Source: an uncultured Bacteroidales bacterium
GTDB lineage: Bacteria; Bacteroidota; Bacteroidia; Bacteroidales; Paludibacteraceae
DNA: 6,621 nucleotides
Reading direction: 5' to 3'
Assembly: GCA_903912795.1 (NCBI GenBank)
Contig: CAIWIS010000004.1
Coordinates: forward strand, 1 to 6,621
The notes under the pieces are model-generated. The model had not been told where the DNA came from and made no database searches. It saw only the letters and a program-made list of their open reading frames with translations. A program made the position numbers and the translations under genes. This document shows positions 1 to 6,621 of the stretch, one piece after another (within the stretch, counting starts at the first letter, position 1; every line of letters starts with the position of its first letter).

Positions 1-1
1 A

Positions 2-1690
2 AAACTGATTACCATGTGGGCAGATGAATTTATCAGTTTATTAAAAAAATACCGCAATCACCCGTCTTTGCTTATTTGGACAGTGAACAACGAAATGAAA
101 TTTTACGACAATGAACCCGATTTAGAGAAGGCTAAGTTAAAAATGAAAATCATTTCGGATGTGGTAAAACGTATGCGCCAAATGGATCCAACCCGTCCTA
201 TCAATTTCGACTCGAACTATAAACGTTTCGAATCAGAGAAACGTTTTGGTAAAGAGTTTTATACAACTATTGACGATGGCGATATCGACGACGACCACAA
301 ATACATAAATTGGTACAATTATACACTTTTCCGTTATTTCAAAGGTCATTTTCAGCGTGTTGCGTATCCAGGTCGTCCGCTTATTAGTCAGGAACTTTCT
401 ACAGGCTACCCAAGTGGTGAAACCGGTCATGCTACTCGTTTCTATAATTTAGTGCATCAAAATCCACAATCGCTTATTGGTTATCAATCGTATGAATATG
501 CAAATCCGCAAGCATTTTTGGATGTAAATTCATTTATCACTGGCGAAGTGGCTGAGTCTATCCGTCGTTCGGGCGATAAAATGGCTGGTGTGTTGCATTT
601 TGCCCTTTTAACGTGGTTCCGTAATGTATATGATGCCAAAAACATTGAGCCGTATCCTACCTATTATGCCATGAAACGTGCTATGCAACCTGTGTTGGTT
701 AGTGCCGAAATTTGGGGTCGCAACCTGTATGCTGGCGAAAAACTACCAGCCAAAATTTGCGTGGTAAACGACCGTGAGAATGGAACCGAAGTGGGCGAAA
801 CGAAACTTAGTTGGGAACTACAAACTGATAATGGCGAAGTATTGGCAAAAGGTTCCAACATGATTCCTGCCGTGAAACATGCCACTCGTCAGTGGATTAC
901 GCCTAGCATCGAAATTCCAGCAATGTTACCTTCACCCAAAATTGCAGCTAAATTAAAACTGCGATTGACAGAAAATGGCCTTGCCATTTCCGAAAACGAA
1001 TATAAATTGAATATTGCTCAAAAAAGCTGGAGTAGTTCAACTGTGAATGCAACCAAAAAAATTGCTTTAGTCGATTTTAATGGTATGAACAAAGCATTGG
1101 ATTTTTTACAAGTTAAACACACTGCATTTACTACGCTTACTGCTGCCATGTCTTCGAAACCCGATTTATTCGTTATCTCAGGTCTTGATAGCACCAAATG
1201 TACATCGGTAGAATTAAGTCAGCTTCGATTGTTGGTTGATAAAGGCGCGAAAGTGTTGTTGTTGAACTCGCCTTATGCAACTAAAAAACTGTATCCTGAA
1301 TATATCACTGGTTGGATTGTACCTACCGAAGGCGATATTGTAAATATGGAAATGCCTGAATCACGCGTTTTTGATGGTGTTGGACTATTCGACATTCGTT
1401 ATTTCAATAACAATAAAACGGATATACCAACAGTTTGCAATGCGGCATTTACGGTTAAACGCAATCCTAATGTAGTAGAACTTGCCAACCATATAAAAAT
1501 TCACGGTTATATTAATGGGGAAATGCAACAACGTTCGGATTATGTAAAATCCATCAAAGGATTTCCAATTATTCGTATTAATAATGGCGGTTCGGCCATC
1601 GTTTCGGGCATGCTGCTCGAAAAAGCAACGACCGACCCCATTGCTGGACGTTTGTTGGTGAATATGATCAATGATTTGTTGAATAATTGA
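2..1690 (+). CDS. GH2-family glycoside hydrolase, C-terminal part (5' end outside window)
   Basis: The frame is open to the left edge (K-L-I-T precedes the first Met at 14), so this is the C-terminal part of a longer enzyme. The N-terminal sugar-binding sandwich and early TIM-barrel strands are missing. Counting from that Met, the second half of a GH2 (alpha/beta)8 barrel is visible: NHPSLLIW then N-N-E, with E27 the expected acid/base; D-H-x-Y-x-x-W-Y around 94-101; and LISQELSTG, with E127 the expected nucleophile. The 100-residue spacing fits a retaining GH2 enzyme. An Ig-like segment follows at about 225-335 (GRNLYAGEKLPAKICVVND). Residues about 348-555 resemble a class I glutamine amidotransferase-like fold but lack the nucleophile-elbow Cys. 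No T9SS tail is present, and the stop is TGA. The substrate (beta-galactoside, beta-glucuronide or beta-mannoside) cannot be told from this part. Probably co-transcribed with the gene 40 bp downstream. Confidence 0.88.
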   Translation, partial: KLITMWADEFISLLKKYRNHPSLLIWTVNNEMKFYDNEPDLEKAKLKMKIISDVVKRMRQMDPTRPINFDSNYKRFESEKRFGKEFYTTIDDGDIDDDHKYINWYNYTLFRYFKGHFQRVAYPGRPLISQELSTGYPSGETGHATRFYNLVHQNPQSLIGYQSYEYANPQAFLDVNSFITGEVAESIRRSGDKMAGVLHFALLTWFRNVYDAKNIEPYPTYYAMKRAMQPVLVSAEIWGRNLYAGEKLPAKICVVNDRENGTEVGETKLSWELQTDNGEVLAKGSNMIPAVKHATRQWITPSIEIPAMLPSPKIAAKLKLRLTENGLAISENEYKLNIAQKSWSSSTVNATKKIALVDFNGMNKALDFLQVKHTAFTTLTAAMSSKPDLFVISGLDSTKCTSVELSQLRLLVDKGAKVLLLNSPYATKKLYPEYITGWIVPTEGDIVNMEMPESRVFDGVGLFDIRYFNNNKTDIPTVCNAAFTVKRNPNVVELANHIKIHGYINGEMQQRSDYVKSIKGFPIIRINNGGSAIVSGMLLEKATTDPIAGRLLVNMINDLLNN

Positions 1691-1730
1691 TATAAAATTG
1701 AGTTAATTAATTGAATTTCAAGCATACAAA

Positions 1731-4439
1731 ATGAAAAAATCACAACTGCTATTACTCTCGACGCTTTGTTTTGCAATATCCTTAGTTACACAAGCGCAAC
1801 AATCAACACTTGTTTATCCGGGTAGCGATGGGAAACTTATTTATACACCCCATGCTAATAATGGTGAAACAATCGATAATAATATTTTACCCGATTTTTC
1901 GTATGCTGGTTATATGGATGGTGGCGTTAAAGTTCCTGTTGGTGAAATACCGGTAAAACTGACTTTGTATCCAACTGCTTCGGGCGAAGATAGAACCAGA
2001 ATTCAAGCTGCAATTAATCAAGTTTGTAATATGACTCCAGATGCTCAAGGGTATCGGGGATCTGTATTGCTAAAACGTGGAACTTATAGATTAAACGATG
2101 GAACTATTCCAAATCTGACTGATGGATATGGTACAGCCTTGCGAATTTGGGCGAGTGGTGTCGTGTTACGTGGTGAGGGACAAGGTGTTGATGGTACAAT
2201 ACTTTATTCGGATTTTGCCACAAATCATACTATGATAACCATTGAGCCAGTAAGTAAAGGTTTATCTACATCCAACACACAGTTAATAACCGATGCTTAT
2301 GTGGGTACTGGTGCCAGAACATTTGCAATTGCCAATGCTTCAGGCTTTGCTGTGGGCGATTTAGTCATAGTTCGGTTTACTCCAAACGACACTTGGTTTT
2401 CTGACCTTAAAGTTACAACAGGTGGATATATTACCGATCCTGCCGATTATTGGACTGTGACTGGCGAACGTGAAGCCTACAACATTGGCTTTAAGCGAAA
2501 AATTACTGCAATTAACGGCAATTCCATCACCATCGAATGTCCGTTAGTACAACCTTTGCAAACAAAATACGGTGGTGGAACTATTTCAAAATACTCAACT
2601 TCGGGTCGATTAGTAAAGTGTGCTGTAGAAGATTTGCGAATAGTAGGCATTGAAGATGGAGGAAGTCCAACTGTCTCAACCAATGGAAACCGTTTGCGAG
2701 TAGGTATAAGGCCACGATACACTGACAATAGTTGGATTCATGGTGTTACGGTTACTCGTGCTTCCGAATCGGCTGTTATGACTTGGGATGTGATGAATGT
2801 CACCGTTCAGGAATGTGCTTATATCGACCCGAGAGGTGCAATTTCAGGAGGTTGGCGTTATTCGTTTTGCCTCGATGCACAATCTACACGTGTACTTTTC
2901 CAGCGTTGTTATTCCGATTATGGTCGACACGATTTTGTAACTCATGCTCGCATTCCAGGTCCGAATGTGTTTCTGGATTGTGTAAGTGAACATGGCTTAA
3001 ATTTGTTGGGACCTCACCACCGTTGGGCTACTGGAACTTTGTTCGACAATATTAAAAGCAATGCCACCATGGCTATCACAGAATACGCAACGAGTTCAGC
3101 TGGTCATGCTTTTTGCGGTGCACAAACCGTTGGTTGGAATCTCGAATGTGGTGCTTATATTTGCGATGCTGCCAAAGGCTCACAAAATTATTTAATTGGC
3201 TCAATAGGCAATGAAGCACACGGCGCAAACAGTCATGATAAATATCCTGAAAGTATTTTTCGTGGATATTGGGAAAAATCGGGACCTTCAGGAGTGCATG
3301 TTGCCACCCGCAGTTTGTATCTAAAACAATTAGAAGATAGGTTAGGCGCAACTGCTTTAGAAAACATTACAGTCCCTGATCAATTATCGGGGAATATCTA
3401 TGCTAAATTATCGGCTTGGGCTGGAGAAGATCTGTATTATTCCAAAAATATTTCTGTTGTAAATATGGAAGTTTTACCAAAAGAAACAACTGTAATCAAA
3501 GGTTATACAAAACAACTTATTGCAGCATTTACACCATGGAATGCCAGTAATAAAAAAGTAACATGGACTTCGAATAATACTTCTGTTGCTACCGTGAGTG
3601 CTGCCGGCTTAATTACACCCATTGCACTTGGTACTGCTACAATTTATGCCACCTCACATGATGGTGGAATAATTGCAAATTCAGAAATCATTGTCACAGC
3701 AGCTCCAATAAATAAAATCATTTCCAACTGCGATTCCAATGCTGGTTGGACTTCATCCAATACATTAACCCTTAATACCGCTGATAAAAAACAAGGATTA
3801 GCTTGTTTACAATCGGCAGGCACCAGTACCGACGAATTTAAAAACGTTTTTTCGCCTGCTATCAATACAGGTGTTTCGGTTCAAACTGATGCATTGCAAT
3901 TTTGGTATTTTGTTTCCGATGTAAGCTTATTTACAGTTAATAATCAGGTTGAATTGGGTAGTGGTGGAAAAGCCGATACAAATGAATATAGCTGGAATAT
4001 TGGTACACTTACAAATGGTTGGAATTTAATAAACCTGCCTTTTTCCAGTGCTGCTGTGTTGGGTACGCCCGATTTAGGCGCTATTAATTGGTTTCGGCTT
4101 TATCACGCTAAAACAGGTAACGTAACAACTCGCATTGATGCCATTCAAATTACCAACCTGACTTCTGTGCGCGATTTAAATTCTATTGAGAGTGGGATTT
4201 ATATTTATCCCAATCCTGATGGCAATTTTTTGAATATTAAATTAAGCAACAATTACACAAAATCCTTGTATGTTTCAATTGCTGACTTAAGTGGGAAGAT
4301 GCTTATAAATAAAAAAATAAGTATTGATGAAGTTGCTAGTTTCCAGCTAAATACCAGTCATTTGAATAGTGGTTTGTATATTGTTAAAGTTACTTCTGAT
4401 TCAAAATCTGTAACTAGAAAGTTCTTTGTAAACAATTGA
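1731..4439 (+). CDS. T9SS-secreted beta-helix (pectate-lyase-like) protein with Big_2, jelly-roll and sorting domains
   Basis: A 902-residue exported protein, probably a polysaccharide lyase, hydrolase or binding protein; the activity is unassigned. Domains in order: a signal peptide at 1-22/23 (MKKSQ, a hydrophobic stretch, then TQAQ); a right-handed beta-helix of the pectate-lyase-3 type at about 50-560, opening with DFSYAGY..GG at 55-65 and an RTRIQAAINQV segment typical of the first helical turns; a Big_2 Ig-like domain at about 574-658 (VTWTSNNTSVATVSAAGLIT); a probable jelly-roll carbohydrate-binding module at about 663-809; and a T9SS type A sorting domain at about 820-902 with YPNP at 826-829 and G-L-Y-I-V-K near the end. 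Active-site-like residues cluster in R399-H400-D401, H405 and G-P-H-H-R-W at 427-432. The ATG at 1731 is chosen because the signal peptide begins there; there is no Shine-Dalgarno sequence, as usual in Bacteroidota. The product should be anchored to the cell surface or released. Its stop codon abuts a sorting-domain remnant. Confidence 0.9.
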   Translation: MKKSQLLLLSTLCFAISLVTQAQQSTLVYPGSDGKLIYTPHANNGETIDNNILPDFSYAGYMDGGVKVPVGEIPVKLTLYPTASGEDRTRIQAAINQVCNMTPDAQGYRGSVLLKRGTYRLNDGTIPNLTDGYGTALRIWASGVVLRGEGQGVDGTILYSDFATNHTMITIEPVSKGLSTSNTQLITDAYVGTGARTFAIANASGFAVGDLVIVRFTPNDTWFSDLKVTTGGYITDPADYWTVTGEREAYNIGFKRKITAINGNSITIECPLVQPLQTKYGGGTISKYSTSGRLVKCAVEDLRIVGIEDGGSPTVSTNGNRLRVGIRPRYTDNSWIHGVTVTRASESAVMTWDVMNVTVQECAYIDPRGAISGGWRYSFCLDAQSTRVLFQRCYSDYGRHDFVTHARIPGPNVFLDCVSEHGLNLLGPHHRWATGTLFDNIKSNATMAITEYATSSAGHAFCGAQTVGWNLECGAYICDAAKGSQNYLIGSIGNEAHGANSHDKYPESIFRGYWEKSGPSGVHVATRSLYLKQLEDRLGATALENITVPDQLSGNIYAKLSAWAGEDLYYSKNISVVNMEVLPKETTVIKGYTKQLIAAFTPWNASNKKVTWTSNNTSVATVSAAGLITPIALGTATIYATSHDGGIIANSEIIVTAAPINKIISNCDSNAGWTSSNTLTLNTADKKQGLACLQSAGTSTDEFKNVFSPAINTGVSVQTDALQFWYFVSDVSLFTVNNQVELGSGGKADTNEYSWNIGTLTNGWNLINLPFSSAAVLGTPDLGAINWFRLYHAKTGNVTTRIDAIQITNLTSVRDLNSIESGIYIYPNPDGNFLNIKLSNNYTKSLYVSIADLSGKMLINKKISIDEVASFQLNTSHLNSGLYIVKVTSDSKSVTRKFFVNN

Positions 4440-4621
4440 TTGTACATTTTCAAGTCCTTTCTATGCAAGGTAGTGTTGTCGAAACAATTGATATGGGTTA
4501 TCATTTTTCAGGTAGTTTCAAGTATCGTTTCAATGCCACTAACCTTAAAAATGGGCTTTATATTTACCAAATTCAATGCGGTAATAATCAGTTGAACTCA
4601 AAAATGACAGTGATAAAGTAA
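4436..4621 (+). pseudogene. Remnant of a second T9SS C-terminal sorting domain
   Basis: Immediately after the stop of the beta-helix gene, in the -1 frame relative to it, the DNA encodes about 60 residues that look like the second half of a T9SS sorting domain: FQVLSMQGSVVETI, then N-L-K-N-G-L-Y-I-Y-Q-I and a K-M-T-V-I-K end before TAA. It aligns over its whole length with the last ~58 residues of the upstream protein (L-Y-V-S-I-A-D-L-S-G and L-N-S-G-L-Y-I-V-K-V), but the two are clearly diverged, so it is not a recent tandem copy. The first half with the YPNP motif is absent. The only start-like codon at its beginning is TTG, and upstream stops in this frame lie at 4397 and 4415. A free-standing sorting domain without signal peptide or cargo would have no known function, so this is best read as a leftover gene end. 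Confidence 0.7.
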
Positions 4622-4632
4622 GTTGTGTTTTT

Positions 4633-4654
4633 AATGAATATAGTGTGCTTCATT
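4633..4654. terminator. Possible weak bidirectional terminator between convergent genes
   Basis: AATGAA at 4633-4638 pairs with TTCATT at 4649-4654, giving a 6-bp stem with a 10-nt loop in the 33-bp gap between the convergent reading frames. On the plus strand it is followed by TTT; on the minus strand by TTAAAAACAC, which has no clean U-run. The stem has only one G-C pair, so it is weak. Position favours a terminator more than the structure does. Confidence 0.25.
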
Positions 4655-5479
4655 TTAATGAAACGAATTTATTTCCACATACCGATGCACAATACTGTCC
4701 TTATAAACAGTTACAACCCGAAATCCTGATTTTGCTTTTCCCAATTGCTTGCCTACTGCTGAGGTGGTAATCATTTCTATGCCATCGTATTTGGCAATAG
4801 CATTATTGTGATAATGCCCTGCAAAAATTTTCACTACGCCATTTGCTTTCAACAATTCCATATATTCCTGTCGTTTGGGTTGAGGAATATTCGAATAGCT
4901 GTCTTTCTCGTTGATATTGGTTGTGAAAAATGGATGATGTGTAAAGAGAATTTTGCGTATAGCATTCGAATTTTCAGCAAGTACTTTTTTCAACCATTCC
5001 CATTGATCGTTTTCCGCTGCTATGCCCGAGTTTATCAAACTGCTGTTAATACCTATTAATTGTACATTCTTACTGGTAAAACTAAATTTATCGATGGGAT
5101 AATTATTGAAATAAAAGTTCATTGTTTCGCTTGTTGGTTTACTTCCCACATCGTGATTGCCAGGAATAATATAAACGGGGATTTTTTTGTTGATTAATGA
5201 TGTAATCTGTTTGAATGCTTTTAATTGACTCGAATCTGTTCTGTTGTTCACTAAATCGCCCGTTATAACTACAAAGTTTGGCTTTAGTTTATTCACCTGA
5301 TTGATTGCAAGGGTATATAATCGAATTTCTTCATCGCTATTTGTGTTATTGGCTATCATACCCATTTGCATATCAGTGAGTTGAATAAATGAAAACAAGG
5401 CTCGAGGCGATTTAGCCCAAACTTGTGTTGTAAATAGCAATATGGTAAGAAAAATAACAAGTTTTTTTGTCGAAATCAT
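4655..5479 (-). CDS. Secreted calcineurin-like metallophosphoesterase
   Basis: A 274-residue two-metal phosphoesterase. The metal-binding blocks are all present in order: F-I-Q-L-T-D36-M-Q38, G-D75-L-V-N, G-N108-H109-D110, T-H181-H182-P-F-F and G-H222-Y-H224-N-N. The first block has D-x-Q instead of the usual D-x-H, a variant known in CPPED1-like members of this superfamily. Residues 1-22 form a signal peptide (KK, a hydrophobic core, then V-W-A before K23) with no lipobox Cys, so the enzyme should be periplasmic or exported. I chose the ATG at 5479 because the signal peptide starts there; a possible TTG start at 5515 would overlap the -7 promoter box. It is transcribed divergently from the GH92 gene and converges on the beta-helix gene. 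The substrate is unknown: a phosphodiester or phosphomonoester, perhaps sugar-linked. Confidence 0.88.
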   Translation of the reverse strand: MISTKKLVIFLTILLFTTQVWAKSPRALFSFIQLTDMQMGMIANNTNSDEEIRLYTLAINQVNKLKPNFVVITGDLVNNRTDSSQLKAFKQITSLINKKIPVYIIPGNHDVGSKPTSETMNFYFNNYPIDKFSFTSKNVQLIGINSSLINSGIAAENDQWEWLKKVLAENSNAIRKILFTHHPFFTTNINEKDSYSNIPQPKRQEYMELLKANGVVKIFAGHYHNNAIAKYDGIEMITTSAVGKQLGKAKSGFRVVTVYKDSIVHRYVEINSFH

Positions 5480-5512
5480 AGGTGCTGTGATTAAAAATAA
5501 ATTGAGCAAATG

Positions 5513-5520
5513 CAAATTTA
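5513..5520 (-). promoter_or_regulatory. Candidate -7 box for the metallophosphoesterase gene
   Basis: Read on the minus strand this is TAAATTTG, a full match to the Bacteroidota -7 consensus TAnnTTTG. It would start transcription about 28-30 nt before the ATG at 5479. I see no convincing -33 TTTG at the expected spacing; two tandem TTTTGAT copies (plus strand 5538-5551) occupy that area. Confidence 0.5.
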
Positions 5521-5551
5521 AAAAAGTAAAAGTAGTGTTTTGATTTTTGAT

Positions 5552-5564
5552 TTACAAGTTGTAA
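5552..5564. promoter_or_regulatory. Short palindrome, possible operator in the divergent region
   Basis: TTACAA at 5552-5557 and TTGTAA at 5559-5564 form a perfect 6-bp inverted repeat around a single G. It lies upstream of the minus-strand promoter box and between the two divergent genes, where a dimeric regulator could bind. In such AT-rich DNA a palindrome of this size can arise by chance. Confidence 0.25.
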
Positions 5565-5600
5565 TTGTTTTTTCCAAACATTTTTCAAAATAAATGCTGT

Positions 5601-5627
5601 ATTAATCAATAATTAAGCAATAATTAA
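5601..5627 (+). repeat. Direct repeat phased at 11 bp upstream of the GH92 gene
   Basis: The decamer CAATAATTAA occurs at 5607-5616 and again at 5618-5627, one base apart. The core ATTAA occurs three times at exact 11-bp steps (5601, 5612, 5623), so all copies face the same side of the helix. The array ends 11 bp before the candidate -7 box at 5639, where a -33 element would normally sit. This arrangement fits an activator-binding site, though no regulator is in view. Confidence 0.45.
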
Positions 5628-5638
5628 TAGCTCAAGAG

Positions 5639-5646
5639 TAAATTTG
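5639..5646 (+). promoter_or_regulatory. Candidate -7 box for the GH92 gene
   Basis: TAAATTTG matches the Bacteroidota -7 consensus TAnnTTTG completely. Transcription would begin near 5652-5656, leaving a leader of roughly 45 nt before the ATG at 5699. No TTTG is found at the -33 position; the phased CAATAATTAA repeats occupy it instead. Confidence 0.5.
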
Positions 5647-5698
5647 TAGCATAAAAATTTATTGTGTAAATGTATATCCATTTTTAAATTCTAATATT

Positions 5699-6621
5699 AT
5701 GCGCCGATTTTTTATTTTATTCGTTGTGGTTGCTGCATTTTCTACAAATAATCAAGCACAGGAACTTACAAAATTTGTTGACCCATTTATTGGTTCTGGG
5801 GGACACGGACATGTTTTTGTAGGAGCAAGTGTGCCGTTTGGCGCAGTGCAAGTTGGTCCAAATAATATTTACAAAGGCTGGGATTGGTGCTCGGGTTACC
5901 ATTATTCCGATAGCTTAATTATTGGTTTCTCGCAATTACATCTTAGTGGAACAGGTATAGGCGATTTGGCTGATGTGCTAATTATGCCATTTACAGGCGA
6001 TATACGATTGGATAAGGGTGTGCAAACCTATCCACATAAGGGTTATCTTTCTACTTTCAGTCATAAAAACGAAACTGCCAAGCCAGGATATTATGCTGTA
6101 AAAATGGATAATGGCGTTGCTGTTGAATTAACGGCAACCGAAAGGGTTGGTTTTCACCAATATCAATTCCCAAAAGGCCAAAATGCACAGGTGATGATAG
6201 ACCTTAAAGAAGGAATCAACGACAAAAGTACGGATACTTATCTCGAGCAAACCGACGAATACACGCTCCTAGGCTATCGTCACTCATCGGGTTGGGCAAA
6301 GGAGCAACAAGTATTTTTTGCTATTCGGTCGTCGAAACCACTAAAAAAACTGACAATTTACAACGACGATAAACCGCTTGAAGGAAAGCGCGGAAAAGGT
6401 TTGTCGGTAAAAGGAGTAATTAGTTTTGATCAAGGCGATTTTGTACAACTCAAAGTGGGTATATCGCCCGTAAGTGCCAACAATGCCCTTGCCAACATAA
6501 CTGCCGAAATCCCAGGCTGGGACTTCAACGCAATAGCAAAACTAGCCGATTCAAAATGGAATAAAGAGCTTGCTCGTGTTGAAATTGAAACCAAAAACGA
6601 ATCGGATAAACGTATATTTTA
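5699..6621 (+). CDS. GH92 family alpha-mannosidase, N-terminal part (3' end outside window)
   Basis: An exo-acting, calcium-dependent alpha-mannosidase family; 307 residues are visible of a usual length near 750. Residues 1-21 form a signal peptide (MRR, a hydrophobic core, then QAQ before E22) with no lipobox Cys, so the protein is exported to the periplasm or beyond. The N-terminal GH92 beta-sandwich is clear: F-V-D-P-F-I-G at 26-32, G-G-H-G-H at 34-38, V-P-F-G-A-V-Q at 45-51, G-W-D-W-C-S-G-Y-H-Y-S-D at 60-71, H-L-S-G-T-G at 81-86 and D-V-L-I-M-P at 92-97. The frame runs off the window at K-R-I-F-Y, where family members enter the (alpha/alpha)6 catalytic domain, so the catalytic acid/base residues and linkage specificity (alpha-1,2, 1,3, 1,4 or 1,6) cannot be judged. 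The ATG at 5699 is supported by the signal peptide and lies about 45 nt after a candidate promoter start. Confidence 0.95.
   Translation, partial: MRRFFILFVVVAAFSTNNQAQELTKFVDPFIGSGGHGHVFVGASVPFGAVQVGPNNIYKGWDWCSGYHYSDSLIIGFSQLHLSGTGIGDLADVLIMPFTGDIRLDKGVQTYPHKGYLSTFSHKNETAKPGYYAVKMDNGVAVELTATERVGFHQYQFPKGQNAQVMIDLKEGINDKSTDTYLEQTDEYTLLGYRHSSGWAKEQQVFFAIRSSKPLKKLTIYNDDKPLEGKRGKGLSVKGVISFDQGDFVQLKVGISPVSANNALANITAEIPGWDFNAIAKLADSKWNKELARVEIETKNESDKRIF

Noticed and set aside
1693..1700. TAAAATTG as a promoter box for the beta-helix gene
   Set aside because: It has one mismatch to TAnnTTTG and no -33 motif; the 40-bp gap and shared orientation favour co-transcription with the GH2 gene.
2732..2989. 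Plus-strand open frame of 85 codons inside the beta-helix gene
   Set aside because: It lies fully inside a well-supported gene in another frame; its translation is Cys-rich and of low plausibility, with no domain recognised.
3076..3351. Antisense open frame of 91 codons within the beta-helix gene
   Set aside because: No recognisable motif, fully overlapped by a confident coding region, and no promoter-like sequence noticed.
4425..4445. Programmed -1 frameshift that would append the second sorting-domain half to the beta-helix protein
   Set aside because: The bases before the stop (gta aac aat tga) do not form an X-XXY-YYZ slippery heptamer, no clear downstream structure is seen, and the protein already ends in a complete sorting domain.
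4808..5059. Plus-strand open frame of 83 codons opposite the phosphoesterase
   Set aside because: It is the complement of conserved metallophosphoesterase motifs, so the minus-strand reading is the real one.
5480..5515. Upstream TTG start for the phosphoesterase, adding 12 residues
   Set aside because: It would place the start codon inside the candidate -7 box and put a hydrophobic extension before an otherwise normal signal peptide beginning at the ATG at 5479.
5412..5609. Minus-strand 65-codon frame overlapping the start of the phosphoesterase and the divergent promoter region
   Set aside because: It covers the promoter boxes and the signal peptide codons in another frame, and its translation shows no recognisable domain.
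1..6621. CRISPR arrays, tRNA or rRNA genes, insertion sequences
   Set aside because: No repeat-spacer pattern, no cloverleaf or rRNA-like stretch and no transposase frame or long terminal inverted repeats were seen on reading both strands by eye.

Overview
The window looks like part of a carbohydrate-degradation locus from a member of the Bacteroidota. Three things point there. One protein ends in a type IX secretion (T9SS) C-terminal sorting domain. Two divergent starts carry boxes matching the Bacteroidota -7 consensus TAnnTTTG and lack Shine-Dalgarno sequences. The gene content is GH2-type and GH92 glycosidases plus a large secreted beta-helix protein, in AT-rich DNA. The presence of T9SS suggests an environmental or anaerobic lineage rather than a typical gut Bacteroides species; this is inference. 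No SusC/SusD pair or regulator gene lies inside the window, so membership of a polysaccharide utilization locus (PUL) is likely but not shown.

Layout. (1) From the left edge to 1690, plus strand: the C-terminal part of a GH2-family glycoside hydrolase with both catalytic glutamates visible and a C-terminal amidotransferase-like domain. (2) After a 40-bp gap, 1731-4439, plus strand: a 902-residue secreted protein with a signal peptide, a pectate-lyase-like right-handed beta-helix, a bacterial Ig-like (Big_2) domain, a probable jelly-roll module and a T9SS sorting domain. These two genes are probably co-transcribed. (3) 4436-4621: a leftover second half of another T9SS sorting domain, out of frame and directly abutting the stop codon of the beta-helix gene. 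(4) 4655-5479, minus strand: a secreted calcineurin-like metallophosphoesterase converging on the previous genes. (5) 5480-5698: a 219-bp divergent regulatory region with an outward-facing TAAATTTG box for each flanking gene, an 11-bp-phased direct repeat and a short palindrome. (6) 5699 to the right edge, plus strand: the N-terminal 307 residues of a GH92 alpha-mannosidase, cut by the window end.

A plausible reading is that the exported enzymes work together outside the inner membrane. The beta-helix protein, delivered by T9SS, would act on or bind a polymer at the cell surface or outside the cell. The GH2 and GH92 enzymes would trim side chains or oligosaccharides, with GH92 implying alpha-mannosides. 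The phosphoesterase might remove phosphate groups from the substrate or be unrelated. The beta-helix protein's activity cannot be assigned from sequence alone. The points most worth following up are the sorting-domain remnant, the phased repeats before the GH92 gene and the unassigned active-site-like motifs of the beta-helix protein.
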